DNA of 64,000 nt, taken from assembly GCA_036927565.1 (NCBI GenBank), contig JAYESD010000004.1, forward strand, positions 163,033,697 through 163,097,696, written 5' to 3'. The DNA is from Tuctoria greenei. Lineage: Eukaryota > Streptophyta > Magnoliopsida > Poales > Poaceae. The notes beneath the pieces were generated by a model, which saw only the letters and a list, made by a program, of their open reading frames with translations, was not told the origin of the DNA and searched no databases. Shown piece by piece: positions 1 through 9,947 of this stretch (position 1 is its first letter; each line of letters opens with the position of its first letter). Both the position numbers and the translations under genes were made by a program.

Positions 1-17
1 TGTTTTGCAGTACCAAC

Positions 18-902
18 ATGACTGGCAACATCGCCAAATGGGCAGTGGAACTAGCAGAGTTCGAGCTCAACTTCTTGTCGCGGCATGCAATCAAGAGCCA
101 AGCACTAGCAGATCTCATTGCTGAGTGGACTCACTCACCAAGCAACCCAGGGGGCCTAGAAGTCAGCGAGTCGGAGCCCAGGGCTCCGGTGCTCATCGGA
201 CCCCCACTGGACACTCTTCTTCAACGGTTCATCACGGAAGCAAGGGGCTGGAGTCGGAGTACTGCTCACCTCGCCAACAGGGGAGCAGTCCAAGTATGCG
301 GCCAACAACATGGTGGAGTATGAAGCCCTCATCTTCGGACTAAAAACTACACAGGGTCTAGGTGTCCAGCAGATGCTAATCAAGGGAGACTCCCAGCTGA
401 TCATCAAGTAAGTCCGGGGAGAATGCTGCTACAATGACCCTCAGCTCGCGATGTACCTGCTGCACGTCAAGAAGTTAGAAGCTGGTTTCAAGGCTTTGGA
501 CCTCTGCCAAGTGCCGCACACTGACAACTCCATCATCGACACCTTGTCAACTATGGCATCCACCGGGGCCCCGAGTCCTGAAGGTGTCTTCGGCAGGAGA
601 TTAGTGCAACCTACCGCTAGGCCCGCAGTGCCTAACAAAGAAGGCGAGCCCAACACCTCGGAGCTGGTGACCTCGGCAGCCCTGCAACTGTGGGGCCCAT
701 TGAGGTTCTTATGCATCACCATGGACCCTAGACCACCCGGCGCCCAAGATCCAGAAGATCAGAAGAGTCCTGATGCATGGATCACGGAGATCCAGGACTA
801 CCTGAAAGACAACATCCTTATAGAGGAACATGTATCTGCTGAGTGGATTGTAAGAATGGCGAAATGCTACATGCTGGTAGAAGGAGACCTCTGACGGCAT
901 GG
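18..902 (+). pseudogene. Tat gypsy RNase H / archaeal-type RNase H region
   Basis: The frame opened at 18 reads IAKWAVELAEF and then HAIKSQALADLIAEWT, the conserved end of the RT-linked RNase H in Tat elements. A second frame, from about 258, carries NNMVEYEALIFGL and GDSQLIIK, which supply the acidic Glu and Asp of an archaeal-type RNase H. That frame meets a TAA at 409-411 and continues in the same frame to 894. The domain would degrade the RNA strand of RNA/DNA hybrids during reverse transcription. The frame change near 258 and the stop at 409 make it non-functional. Confidence 0.75.
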
Positions 903-1690
903 TGCCAAAAGTGTCTTATTACAATGCATAACTCGAGAAGAGGGTTGCGACTTGCTCGTAGAGATCCACGAGGAGAGTGCGGGAATCATGCTGCTTCCCG
1001 TATGCTGGATGGTAAAGCCTTCTGACATGGCTTCTACTAGCCAACAGCACTCCAAGACGCCGTGAAGCTGGTGAAAAGGTTCAAGGCATGCCAGTTCCAC
1101 ACCAAGAAGATTCACACTCTGGCGCAAATACTGCAGATGATCCCACACTACTGGTCGTTCGTGGTCTGGGGGATGGATATCCTGGGACCCTTCTCCAGGG
1201 TAGTCGGAGGGTACCAGTTCCTCTACGTCATAGTAGAAAAGTGCACCAAGTGGCTGGAGGCAGCCCCGATGATCCACATCAACAAGGAGTCTGGAGTCAA
1301 GTTCATCAAGTCGATCATCTGCATGTTCGGGGTCCCAAACAGGATCATCACCGACAACAGGACCCAGTGCACTAGCGCAGCGTTCCAAGAGTGTTGCGAA
1401 GACCTTGGCGTCCAAGTTTGTTATGCGTTCGTAGCTCACCCAAAGAGCAACGGTCAAGTTGAAAGGGCCAACGCTAAGATCCTCAGGGGCCTCAAGACAC
1501 GGACGTATGACTACTTGGATAAGTATGGTGCCAAGTGAGTTGACGAACTCCCATGTGTGTTGTGGGCCAGCCAGACGTCGCCCAGCTGGGCCACGGGGAA
1601 ACACCTTTCTTCCTGGTGTATGGGGTCGAGGTCGTCCTCCCCTAGAGATTGCAATGGGCTCCCTCAAAGTTCGGACATTCGACGAAGCCA
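843..1690 (+). pseudogene. Tat gypsy integrase, degenerate
   Basis: This is the integrase, the DDE strand-transfer enzyme that inserts element cDNA. The 1062-1538 frame (158 codons) begins in the zinc-binding region (KRFKACQFH). It carries the core Asp in GMDILGPF, the second Asp in IITDN and the catalytic Glu in SNGQVERANA. The normally conserved Gly after ITDN is Arg. A TGA at 1536-1538 replaces a conserved Trp, and the remainder (PPLEIAMGS, about 1640) lies in another frame. The upstream zinc finger (843-1025) is also out of frame. Confidence 0.78.
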
Positions 1691-1691
1691 C

Positions 1692-1973
1692 TATCACACC
1701 CCAGCCACTACGGGCCTGACAGTCGTTACTTCTGGCAGTTCTCTAGGATCACAGACTAGACCTACAGACCAACACTTGTCTTTTCTGCGCATTTTGTCCT
1801 CACTCGTGCGCACCTAGGAAGACTTTCCGGTCGGTCACCCATCCGTAATTTGCTCCGGGTCAAGCATGCTTAACCTCAGAGTTCTTTGCAGGTGGGCTTC
1901 CGGAAAAGAAGGTATAACTTGACGGTATGAGTTCTTCTATCAACCCTATTAAATCTTGAGCCAGGATGTCACA
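1692..1973 (-). repeat. Cassandra 3' LTR
   Basis: This is the 282-bp left copy and pairs with 2176-2457 at equal length. Its outer end reads TATCACACC where the partner has TGTCACACC, so the terminal dinucleotide has mutated. The 5S-like segment is about 1807-1919. The purine tract (read on minus: AAGAGGGGTGGA) lies just inside, at about 1975-1987. Confidence 0.87.
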
Positions 1974-2160
1974 ATCCACCCCTCTTAGAAGACCGACATC
2001 CTCATCGGTCAACTCCCAAGCAAGGAACATCCCCTCTTGGCCACGTCCATATGTTCAATACTTGGATACGTACCATAAAGCGTCCCTCCTAGTGTGACCA
2101 CGCGTCATGCGTACGTACCCACATCCCTGACCCGTATGCACCCGTGAAACCGCGAGGGTT

Positions 2161-2173
2161 GGCTCTGATACCA
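2161..2173 (-). promoter_or_regulatory. Cassandra primer binding site (initiator Met tRNA)
   Basis: The minus strand reads TGGTATCAGAGCC, complementary to the 3' end of plant initiator-Met tRNA and two bases inside the 5' LTR. It fixes the element's orientation. Confidence 0.88.
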
Positions 2174-2175
2174 TT

Positions 2176-2457
2176 TGTCACACCCCAGCCACTATGGGTC
2201 TGACAGTCGTTACTTCTGGCAGTTCTTTAGGATCACAGACTAGCCCAACAGGCCAACACTTGTCTTTTCTGCGCATTTTGTCCTCACTCTTGCGCACCCG
2301 GGAAGACTTCTTGGTCGGTCACCCATCCGTAAATTTATCCGGTCTAAGCACGCTTAACCTCGGAGTTCTTTGCAGGTGGGCTTCCAGAAAAGACGGTATA
2401 CCTTGATGGTATGAGTTATTCTATCAATCCTATTAAGTCTTGAGCCAGGATGTCACA
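2176..2457 (-). repeat. Cassandra 5' LTR
   Basis: This is the 282-bp right copy, with intact TG...CA ends on the minus strand. It adjoins the primer binding site, which makes it the 5' LTR. Its outer edge at 2457 abuts the truncated copia reverse transcriptase directly. Confidence 0.87.
2291..2402 (-). other. 5S rRNA-like segment inside LTR (Pol III promoter remnant)
   Basis: On the minus strand this segment reads AGAACTCCGAGGTTAAGCGTGC and later GGATGGGTGACC. These match the box A and box C region of plant 5S rRNA in order and spacing. The second copy lies at about 1807-1919 in the other LTR. In Cassandra elements this segment is thought to act as an internal RNA polymerase III promoter. 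It is too diverged outside the control boxes to be a working 5S gene. Confidence 0.8.
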
Positions 2458-3098
2458 ATCTAGACCTTCAACTTGTGTGAAGCCTTGAGCAACCAACCTA
2501 GCCTTATTTATAACCACAACCCCATCCTCACTTTGTCTATTTTTAAACACCCATTTAGTTCCAATTAAAGTGTGACCTTGAGGTGGAGATTCATGTTTCC
2601 AAACATTATTCCTTTCAAAATTTTCTAGCTCTTCTTGTATGGCATTAATCCAAGATTCATTAGTGAATGTGTGTGATATATCATTGGGTTCAAAAGAAGC
2701 AACAAAAGCAGAATGAGCATGAGAGTTTGGATCGCAAAACCTGGACCGTTTAGCTCGTTCATGCAAGCTTCTGATGATTTGTCATGGAGGTTGACTTTTG
2801 AGGATGCGGAGGGGAGTAGACACTTCACAAGCTCCTTCTTGTTCATGTTCATAACAGATTGAAGAATTTGTGACTTGAGTACGATCTGTACTAGCTGTAG
2901 TAGTTGTTGGTGCTGGTAGTGGTGCAAAATCAGCAGCATGATCAACGTCATTTGCTTCTGAATTTTTGGGCAGCAGCACCACTTCTTCATCTTCTTTGAT
3001 GAAAATACTCTCCCCCTGCGGATATGGATCTGTACCTGTAATATTAGAGCTAGTACCTGGGCTAGCTTCATCAAAAGAAACCTAACAAGTCTCCACAA
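2458..3098 (-). pseudogene. Copia reverse transcriptase, N-terminal fragment
   Basis: The frame at 2766-2458 carries SWINAIQEELENFERNNVW, GTKWVFKNRQ and NKARLVAQGFTQVEGLD, the conserved entry to the copia RT domain. The reading then runs directly into Cassandra sequence, so the catalytic YVDD block is absent. The stretch 2770-3098 is the serine- and acid-rich integrase-RT linker, already out of frame. Confidence 0.82.
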
Positions 3099-3379
3099 TT
3101 TTGTTAGTGTCTAGTAAAAGCACATGGTAGCCTCTAGTATGAGATGGATAACATAGAAACATGCCATCAACAGATCTAGGTTCAAAATTATCAAGATTAA
3201 CATATTTCTTAAAAAGTATTTACAACCAAAGACCCTAAACTGTGGGAAACTAGACCTATGTCCAAACCAAAGTTCATAAGGTGTTTTTCCTAGCTTAGCT
3301 CCTAAGAAAACACGATTTGAGACATAACAAGCAGTTGCAATTGCATCAGCCCAAATTTTCTAAGAGATTGATATTCATC

Positions 3380-3789
3380 AAGCATAGTCCTAGCCATCTC
3401 AACTAAGGTTCTTTCTTTCTCTCTATGACACCATTTTGTTGAGGTATATAGGGTGAACAAAATTGATGGTCTATTCCATTTTCAGCACAAAAGTGATCAA
3501 ACGATTGATTTTTATATTCGGTTCCGTTATCACTTCTAATTGCTTTTAAAGATCTTGGGTGATCAATTGATAATCTAAGAAATAAAGTTCTAAATTGACT
3601 AAAAGCTTCATTCTTAGATGCCATAAAGTAAGACCAAGAGTATCTAGAATGATCATCAACGATCACAAGAACATGCCATTTACCTCCAAAAGATTGAACA
3701 CGTGAAGGACTTATGGTGTCAAGGTGCAAAAGTTGTTCCGGTTCAGTTGTCATGGTCATTGTGAGAGGAGCTTGTGAACCTGCAACCAT
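3380..3789 (-). pseudogene. Copia integrase core
   Basis: The 128-codon frame 3789-3403 contains LLHLDTISPSRVQSFGGKWHVLVIVDDHSRYSW (shown here only as the landmark region), then AIRSDNGTEY and SPYIPQQNGVIERK. These give the DDE triad: Asp in HLDT, Asp in RSDNG and Glu in VIERK. It would catalyse cDNA insertion. The frame breaks straight after ERKKEP, where further integrase normally follows. A stop separates it from the upstream zinc-binding part. Confidence 0.8.
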
Positions 3790-3795
3790 CTTAGC

Positions 3796-4305
3796 ATGTC
3801 TACAAGAAGATCACACAGTATCTTTGTCCCCTTTAAGCTTAGGCAGCCCACGTATGCGATCAAGAGCACTAACATGCATGAGATGATCAAAGCCTATGTG
3901 ACCAAGTCTACAATGTCAAAAATATAAGTCTTTTGAATCATTAGCAACTAGACACCTATGCTTAGAGGATGACATATCAAAATCAGCTTTAAAAACTCTT
4001 CCAAACCGAGACATGTTAAAAGTAAGCTCACCATTTGAATCTACAACCTTGTAGCAACTTTTAGTAAAAATAATTTCTAGATTTTCATCTAGCAATTGTG
4101 AAACAGAAAGCAAGTTGTATTTCAAAGTTTTGACAAGTGCCACATCTTTCAAAGTGTAGTGATTATTTACTCTAACCGAACCCTTAGCGGTTATAGGAGT
4201 TGAAGAATTACCGGCAAAAGTAATATTCTCTACACGTGACACAAAAGAGAGAGGGGAGAACCAACCTTTGTTACCAGTCATGTGGCGTGAGCAACCTGAG
4301 TCCAC
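3796..4305 (-). pseudogene. Copia aspartic protease and GAG-pre-integrase region
   Basis: The frame 4305-3916 starts MDSGCSRHMTG, the copia protease active site (Asp-Ser-Gly) with its His-Met-Thr signature. It continues through NLLSVSQLLDE to the GAG-pre-integrase region, which is read on in broken frames to about 3800. The protease would process the Gag-Pol polyprotein inside virus-like particles. No frame is open through to the integrase. Confidence 0.78.
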
Positions 4306-4680
4306 AATACAAATGTTCTCATTCCTTAAGCATGTAACCTACATGAAAGCACAATACGTCGATGACTCAATACTTGGGTTAGTAAAAAGGCATTTAGGAA
4401 TCCAGTAATGAGTCACACGACATCAAGCAGGAATAGCACATGAAAGCTGAGATAAAATAGCAGGTTTATGAGTCAAAGTTTGAAGATTTTTGTGACCAAC
4501 TGCTGACCTACAAGGTGTTACATGTGTAGCACAAAAAACAGTAGCTTTGGGAACAAACTTTGCATTTTTTCGACTCATTACAGCAGGTTGCATGTTCCAG
4601 ACATTCGGTTTAGCTTGTGCAGCAAATTTTACACGAGAGTTATGAGATCTAGTGCATTCTTTCCTTTTTATATAGTTTAG

Positions 4681-6612
4681 CTAGTCTATAAAAAAATCTA
4701 TGACATGACCATCTGTACCACAGTAGGTACAATGAAATTTAACTTTGTGTTCATGTCTAGATGAGCAAGCAACATGTTTATTAGAAACTGAATGAGACAA
4801 CACTCCTACAGATTTGAAAACCACTTCTTTATGTTTAGGAACTGTTTGAATCAAACCACTTCCTAATAACATTACAAATTTAGGTGAATGTGCCTTAGCA
4901 TCAGCATGAGAATCAAAACCTAAACCAGTTTTATCATTGCAAGACTTGGAAAAATTCAGCAGCAAGTTTAGGTTCTTATTCGCATTACAAAACAGCTCTA
5001 GTGTCCTATTCATGTCATCAAGTTTCTTAGACAAGTCTAGCCAGTTTTCATATGAAGTTTTTCCTTTTAATTTGCAATTGGAACAATATTTAACATCATG
5101 AGAACGTAAAGCATTGTTCAATATAGAAATCTCTAGCATTGTGTAGTTTCTTATCAAGACCATCATAAGTAGAACAATGCAAATCAATTGTAGAGCAGCA
5201 AACATCTTTCATGTTTTTATCATTAAGTGCAGGAAGCTTTTTGTTCTTTTCAATTTCAAGTTCAAGCTTATCAAGTTCGGAGGTGTGCGCACTTCTTAAA
5301 GAGGACAATTGTTCATATATAAGCTCACGTGAGGAACAAGAATCATCACTAGGAATCAAAGATTTTAAATGATTAATTAAAGATTCTAGTGATTCAATTT
5401 TAATAGCATTGTCTCTAAGTCTTTTTTCCTTTTTTCTTAACTATAACGGTGGCACGAGAAATAACATCACACATTTCTTCGCAAGTGGGATATATCTCTT
5501 CATCGTCGTTGTTGTGTTCTGCCTCCTCCATACTTGATCTTGAGTTGCCAGTCATGAAGCACATATTTGCCAAATTCTCTTCATATTCATCATTTTCAAT
5601 ATCCATGTTGCTCGAGCCAAGTTCTTAAAGTGCGGAGATAAAATTGTTCACCAATTGGCGACCTGTAAAACCCTTCTTCTTCTTCTTATCATTTGCAGAG
5701 GAGTGCTTCGTCCTTGTTTGCCCTTCATCACGGGAAGTAGGACCTAAAAGATTAGGACAATCCATACAAAAATGTCTTTCCTTACCACATTCGAAGCATC
5801 GTTGAGAACTGACACTTCTTCTCCTTCTAGTTCTCACATTTTGCAATGCTTTTGAGAACCGAGTGGAGAGAAGTGTTAGCTCCTCTTCTGGAAATTCTTT
5901 AATTTGTTCAAGGGTTAAAGAGGACAACAAAGCAGGTGTACCACATGATGAAGATTGGCTATAGATAGGCATGTCATGTTGAGAAACTAATGCAAAAGAC
6001 TTGTTGGGGTTCTTACTTGAGATTATGTCAATTTCATGAGTTCTCAGCTTAGAATATAGCACATCCAAAGTAAGTGTACTCATGACAGTAGATTCACGAA
6101 TAGATGTAATTTTCATCTCCCAAATTGACATGTCTAATGCACTTAGTAATTGCCTAGCATTCTCAACATCTAAAAAATTAACATTGGCGCTATGCAAGTT
6201 ACTGAGAATTTTATTAAATCGAGCAAATAAATCGTCGATGGACTAACCTGGTTGCATTTCAAAGTGCATATATTCTTTCTTTAACATGTCTTGTCTCACC
6301 TCCTTGATAGTGTTGGATCCTTCATGATAATCACATAGAGCTTTCCAAACATCGTATGCAGATCGGAGGTGTGCAATACGGTCGAAGTCACTTTGAGATA
6401 TTCCTTGTATGATCAAGTCTGAGCCTTGTTGTTGTGGTCGACATCTCTCATGTTTGCAGTGGTAACTTGATCATTTCGTGGCACGTCGTAAGGCTTGTAC
6501 ACCTTTTACCATATTGCAAAGCCTTGCACCTGGATGAAGGCCTCCATGCGTGTCTTCCAAACCTGAAAATCAATGCCACTGAACACATAAGGTTTTGCGG
6601 AGTATTCTCCAT
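4681..6612 (-). pseudogene. Copia gag with two zinc knuckles, frameshifted
   Basis: The likely start is the ATG complementary to 6610-6612, giving MENTPQ. The frame soon shifts into VWKTRMEAFIQVQG, typical of copia Gag. The 6197-5625 frame (190 codons) ends with a CCHC knuckle, CFECGKERHFCMDC. Later frames (5359-5096, 5205-4681) hold a Lys/Glu-rich coiled-coil-like stretch and then CTYCGTDGHVIDFF, a second knuckle whose last Cys is Phe. The protein would form the particle and bind element RNA. At least four frame changes make it dead. Confidence 0.72.
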
Positions 6613-6659
6613 GATGATTAGTCAAAAACACGTGCAAATCAAAAAGATTAGAGCACTGT

Positions 6660-6672
6660 GGCTCTAATACCA
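6660..6672 (-). promoter_or_regulatory. Copia primer binding site (initiator Met type)
   Basis: The minus strand reads TGGTATTAGAGCC, one mismatch from the initiator-Met primer binding site. It is two bases inside the LTR that begins at 6675 on the plus axis. It confirms the element's minus orientation. Confidence 0.8.
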
Positions 6673-6674
6673 AT

Positions 6675-8500
6675 TGTAGTATCGAAGAGCACGTGAAAAT
6701 CTACCAGAGTGGGTGAATGGTAGATTTAAAACTTTTTCAGCGGAAGCGACGAAAAATCCCTTGGTAGAAAATCAATCTGTTAAGAAACTATGTGGGCAAC
6801 TGATCTAAGCATATTCAACTGTGGCAAAAGTATTATATAATATAGATAATCAAGTCACTCTTACAAGTCAACAAGAATCACGAAAAAACCATCGAGAAAA
6901 ACTCAAGTTATGAACAAAAGATCAAACAAAGGTCAATTTGTTCTACCCGAGTAAAAACAGATCAGCAACGCTTCAAAGAAACTCATGTATATCAGAAACC
7001 ACAAATCAAATGACCGTGAAATTTTAATAGATGATATATAATCAAGTTATGTATACAACTCAAAAGGAATCACGTCAATTGGATCTGTAATACTCGAGTT
7101 ATGATCAAAACACCAATGCAACATAGTGCTGTGCAGAAACTCGACGAGAAAAACTTATCTGAAACAAGTCGAACGAACAAGGTACAAAAGATCCTTCAAA
7201 CTACGAATTTTATTCATAAAATACAAGAGGAACAGCCCAAAGTCATCACCTTACGAGCTCTGGCCTCCTTTTCTTATATAACCAGCCCCAAGGCCAACAC
7301 AATTCTAACTAGGACTCTAATCCTACTCAGTTTCAACCGAAACTTTCTATAACTGCTCAAGACTCTTCCATACGCAGATAGAAGCAATCTTAAGACTTCC
7401 AAACACATTAGGAACGTATCTCACATTCCTAAAATTACTCAACTTCATGAGCCACATGCGATCTAAGCAAAACGAACAATAACCACCTCAGTCGCAGTCT
7501 GAAGCATAATCCAGTTGGTTGGACCTTTCTGACCAATTCTTTACATCCAATTCTCTTCATCACGCCTTGGAACCATGTTGCTACGTCCATGCACTCCCTT
7601 TACACGTGCAAACACCTTCCAACGACTTCCACGATGCATTAATATGCATTGTTATGGACCCAAACATGTTGCATGACCCCCCAATCAACCCAACCACAAT
7701 TCCTCCCAAACTTGGTTGTTGAACCTCATCTTCTCCCTAAGACTAGTTTAATGGATCCCGTCACCAGCCATGTCTTGACATCAAGCAACAACTGCACATG
7801 AATAAACAACCATCCTTTGTGAGCCCAAGTCCTCGACATGACTCTCGTTAGTTCGATAACCACAACACCTTATGTGAGCACCTCACATAAGCATGTTGCA
7901 AACATAGCAAGATAATGCCAGCCTTTAACCACCAAAACACACCAAAAACTTAGCAAATGAATACTAATAAAACCTTACCATAAGCGTAAAGCAAGTTTGA
8001 AAGATTGCAAGTTAAAAGCAGAACTACTTCAATCTTGCACCAAACCTTGCCAAAGCTAACCGGACCTTGCGTCGGACATAGCCAAAGCTAGGATCTTGCG
8101 TCGAACCTAGCATAAGCTAACCAGACCTTGCGAAAGCTAACTGGACCTTGCACTGGAGCTAACCAAAGTTTGTTGGACCTCACGTCGGACCTTGCCGGAG
8201 CTATCTAAAACAAGTCGGACCTTGCTAGAGCTACTCAAAACATGTCAGACCTATCATTGATCCTTGTCAGAGCTACCCAAAACATGTCAGACCTATTGTC
8301 GGACCTTGTCAGAGCTCGGAGCTTGAGTCAGACCTCGTTGAAAAGGGTGTTTTGGCAAAATTCAAAACTTTTATCGTACCAATGTATTCAGCACACATAG
8401 GTTTCACAATTTTCGCTTTAGTGAACGCGAGGATTCAACCACTGAAGAACCTTCTGCGATTTTCAAAGCCGAAGTCACCTCGTTCTCTTCAAAATTAAGC
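6675..8500 (-). repeat. Copia 5' LTR (outer edge unresolved)
   Basis: The inner edge is clear: on the minus strand the LTR ends ...CTACA just before the primer binding site. The sequence outward is AT-rich and non-coding and includes a degenerate short repeat at 8036-8345. Without the partner LTR or a TSD I cannot place the outer end; it may lie anywhere from about 8350 to 9280. No long open frame here looks genuine. Confidence 0.55.
8036..8345. repeat. Degenerate short tandem repeat in copia LTR
   Basis: Roughly ten imperfect units built around GGACCTTGC and AGCTAACC recur every ~25-50 bp. The second half shifts to CATGTCAGACC with CAGAGCTACCC. Units vary in length and are not head-to-tail perfect. 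They probably belong to the U3 of the minus-strand LTR, where such arrays often act as enhancers. That role is inferred. Confidence 0.55.
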
Positions 8501-9523
8501 TAGGTAGAAAAGAATTAAAAGACTTCATTTACTGGACAACACAACATTAACTCAACCAATAGTATTTGCGATTTATTAGACCGGGCAAGTACCATACCTT
8601 GTCGGCGGGATCATATTTTGGGTCAAGATCCTCTAAAGCCTTTTTAATTTTTATAATTAGAAAAGGATCTGATGGACTGTGACACAAGCCTGAACTAATG
8701 GAGTCACTAAACTCAATATTGTGGACTTCATTGTTACTACCAGCACCATCGCCTTGCGAGATGGTCTTCTTAAGGCTTTCCATGTTAGTACTGATAAGAC
8801 CAAAAATGCGTTTCCACTTTAATGTAAAGTACAAGAATATATGCTCTAACGGTGTCATCATCTTGTGCAGGCTCAAATGCATAAAGATATAACTAAAAAT
8901 CTGAATTACTGTGAAATACGGTACTTAGCATCCAAACAAACTTAATGCGGAGCATTAGGTAAGAAGCAACCATCAGTCAACTTGCTTTTGATGGTCATAT
9001 ATTTTAGAAAAAAGTTGCACTATTTAAGGAATAACGCTTACAGCCTAAACAGTCTTTATCAGACAAAAATCAAAGTTAGATATCAAAGTATTGCCATTCA
9101 GAGACACGAGAATTTTTGGAACAAAATCTAATATGCAACCAAAGCTAAGGTCCACTTGTAGATGTGGCCTTGCTGAGCCAAGAAATCAAATGCATTACTT
9201 CCGTGATGGACAAAACACTAACATCAAGCTGATTAGATTACTACTTGATAATAATGGCAGTGTGAATGGATAACGAACTACAGGAACTAAGCCAAGACTT
9301 GAATTTCTTTACAGGATATGGATATCAGTTAGAACATTGTACATGGAAGACCAAAGATAGAATTCAGAATCTGTAAGCGCGAGGGGATGGGAGGTGGCAG
9401 CGCGCGGGGAGGCAGGAGGGAGGCGGCGGCAGCGCGCTGGGAGAGAGCACACAGGGAAGGAGGGAGCACACAGGGAGAGAGGGAGACGCGGGGGTGCGAT
9501 GGCAACGGTGCCGTAGGGGAAAA
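8501..9523. other. Unassigned AT-rich stretch between copia LTR and CACTA remnant
   Basis: I recognise no transposon domain here apart from the possible exon described separately at 8547-8882. From 9390 the composition changes abruptly to purine-rich, GC-rich sequence that forms the outer left arm of the CACTA palindrome. The small frames at 9091-9273 and 9329-9655 show no family signature. The second is a composition artefact of the GC-rich arm. Confidence 0.4.
8547..8882 (-). pseudogene. Possible captured host exon (unrecognised)
   Basis: A minus-strand frame of 111 codons has balanced composition, including GDGAGSNNEVHNIEFSDS and LEDLDPKYDPADK. It matches no retrotransposon protein I know. 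After the DPADK codons the sequence reads GTATGG, a plausible splice donor, so it could be an exon fragment carried by the neighbouring CACTA element. CACTA elements are known to capture gene pieces. It could equally be chance. I assign no function. Confidence 0.25.
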
Positions 9524-9809
9524 GAGAAGGGAGGAGGGAGGCGTACAGGGACGGGGACGGCGACGGGGAACGGCGACGAGGGTGAGGATGGCGAGGGCTC
9601 GGCAGAGGAGAGGAGAAGCGGCGAGGGCGAGGACAGCACTTGGCGGTGTGGGCAAGACGTCAACGTTCAGCGGCGAGGGCGAGGCATCAGCACTCGGCGA
9701 GGGCTTGGCAGCAAATGAAAATTTTAGTAGCCTGACGGCATCTATGTAAAATCTCTCGGGTTAGGTTTTTGCGAGGAGACCAAGAGGCATTATATAAGCG
9801 CCTATTTTC

Positions 9810-9928
9810 ACAGGCGGTGTTTAGTAAAGCCCGCCTGTGGAGATAAATTAGTACAGGCGGTGTTTAACCTTAAACTGCCTATGAAGATATATTAGCACAG
9901 GCGGTGGTTCAGTTCCAAGCCGCCTGTG
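9810..9928. repeat. Three subterminal-type hairpin repeats (ACAGGCGG...CCGCCTGT)
   Basis: Three units start at 9810, 9853 and 9897 (period 43-44 bp). Each is a short hairpin with ACAGGCGG on one side and CCGCCTGTG (GCCTATG in the middle unit) on the other. Such motifs are typical of subterminal transposase-binding regions of grass CACTA elements. The middle unit is the axis of the long palindrome. Confidence 0.7.
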
Positions 9929-9939
9929 AAAATTGACGA

Positions 9940-9947
9940 TTATATAA
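9940..9947 (+). promoter_or_regulatory. TATA-like element for CACTA transposase; mirrored at 9790-9797
   Basis: TTATATAA occurs symmetrically in both arms, just outside the hairpin repeats. The right copy is about 310 bp upstream of the transposase coding similarity. The left copy points toward 9524. Together they form a divergent promoter pair. Activity is inferred. Confidence 0.45.

Larger units (their letters stand above)
1..1691 (+). mobile_element. Ty3/gypsy fragment, Tat lineage (RNase H to integrase)
   Basis: This is the 3' half of a decayed Ty3/gypsy polyprotein, entering from the left edge. It shows the end of the RT-linked RNase H, a second RNase H-like domain and then an integrase core. 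A second, archaeal-type RNase H between RT and integrase is characteristic of Tat-lineage elements (Ogre/Retand relatives). The reading frame changes several times and contains stops, so it is dead. It ends abruptly against the Cassandra LTR at 1692, without integrase C-terminus, PPT or LTR of its own. Lineage is inferred from domain order and motif wording, not from a database search. Confidence 0.82.
1692..2457 (-). mobile_element. Cassandra-type TRIM with 5S-derived LTRs
   Basis: Two direct repeats of 282 bp flank 202 bp of non-coding interior, 766 bp in total. Read on the minus strand, each LTR starts TGTGACATCC and ends GGGGTGTGACA. An initiator-Met primer binding site lies just inside the 5' LTR, and a purine tract just before the 3' LTR. 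The LTRs contain sequence resembling plant 5S rRNA, the defining trait of Cassandra terminal-repeat retrotransposons in miniature. The element encodes nothing and would depend on another element's proteins. The flanking 5-mers (GCCAC left, ATCTA right) are not a TSD. The flanks also belong to two different elements, so this copy probably sits at a recombination junction. Confidence 0.88.
2458..8500 (-). mobile_element. Truncated Ty1/copia element, minus strand
   Basis: In transcription direction (right to left) this contains a 5' LTR starting at 6675 on the plus axis, a primer binding site, gag with zinc knuckles, an aspartic protease, an integrase and the first part of the reverse transcriptase. 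Protease-integrase-RT is the copia order. The element stops inside RT at 2458, against the Cassandra LTR, so the rest of RT, the RNase H and the 3' LTR are missing. The long gag with a coiled-coil-like middle suggests a SIRE/Maximus-type lineage, at low certainty. The outer LTR edge cannot be fixed because the partner LTR is gone; 8500 is approximate. Confidence 0.8.

Noticed and set aside
1807..1919. A 5S rRNA gene
   Set aside because: It lies inside a Cassandra LTR, is diverged outside the control boxes, and has an identical-layout copy in the partner LTR. Not a functional rRNA gene.
6434..6667. Plus-strand frame at 6434-6667
   Set aside because: It is antisense to the start of the minus-strand copia gag and is explained as its shadow.
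9329..9749. Several overlapping GC-rich frames on both strands
   Set aside because: They are composition artefacts of the purine-rich left palindrome arm. Proline/arginine-rich translations appear in all frames without a domain.
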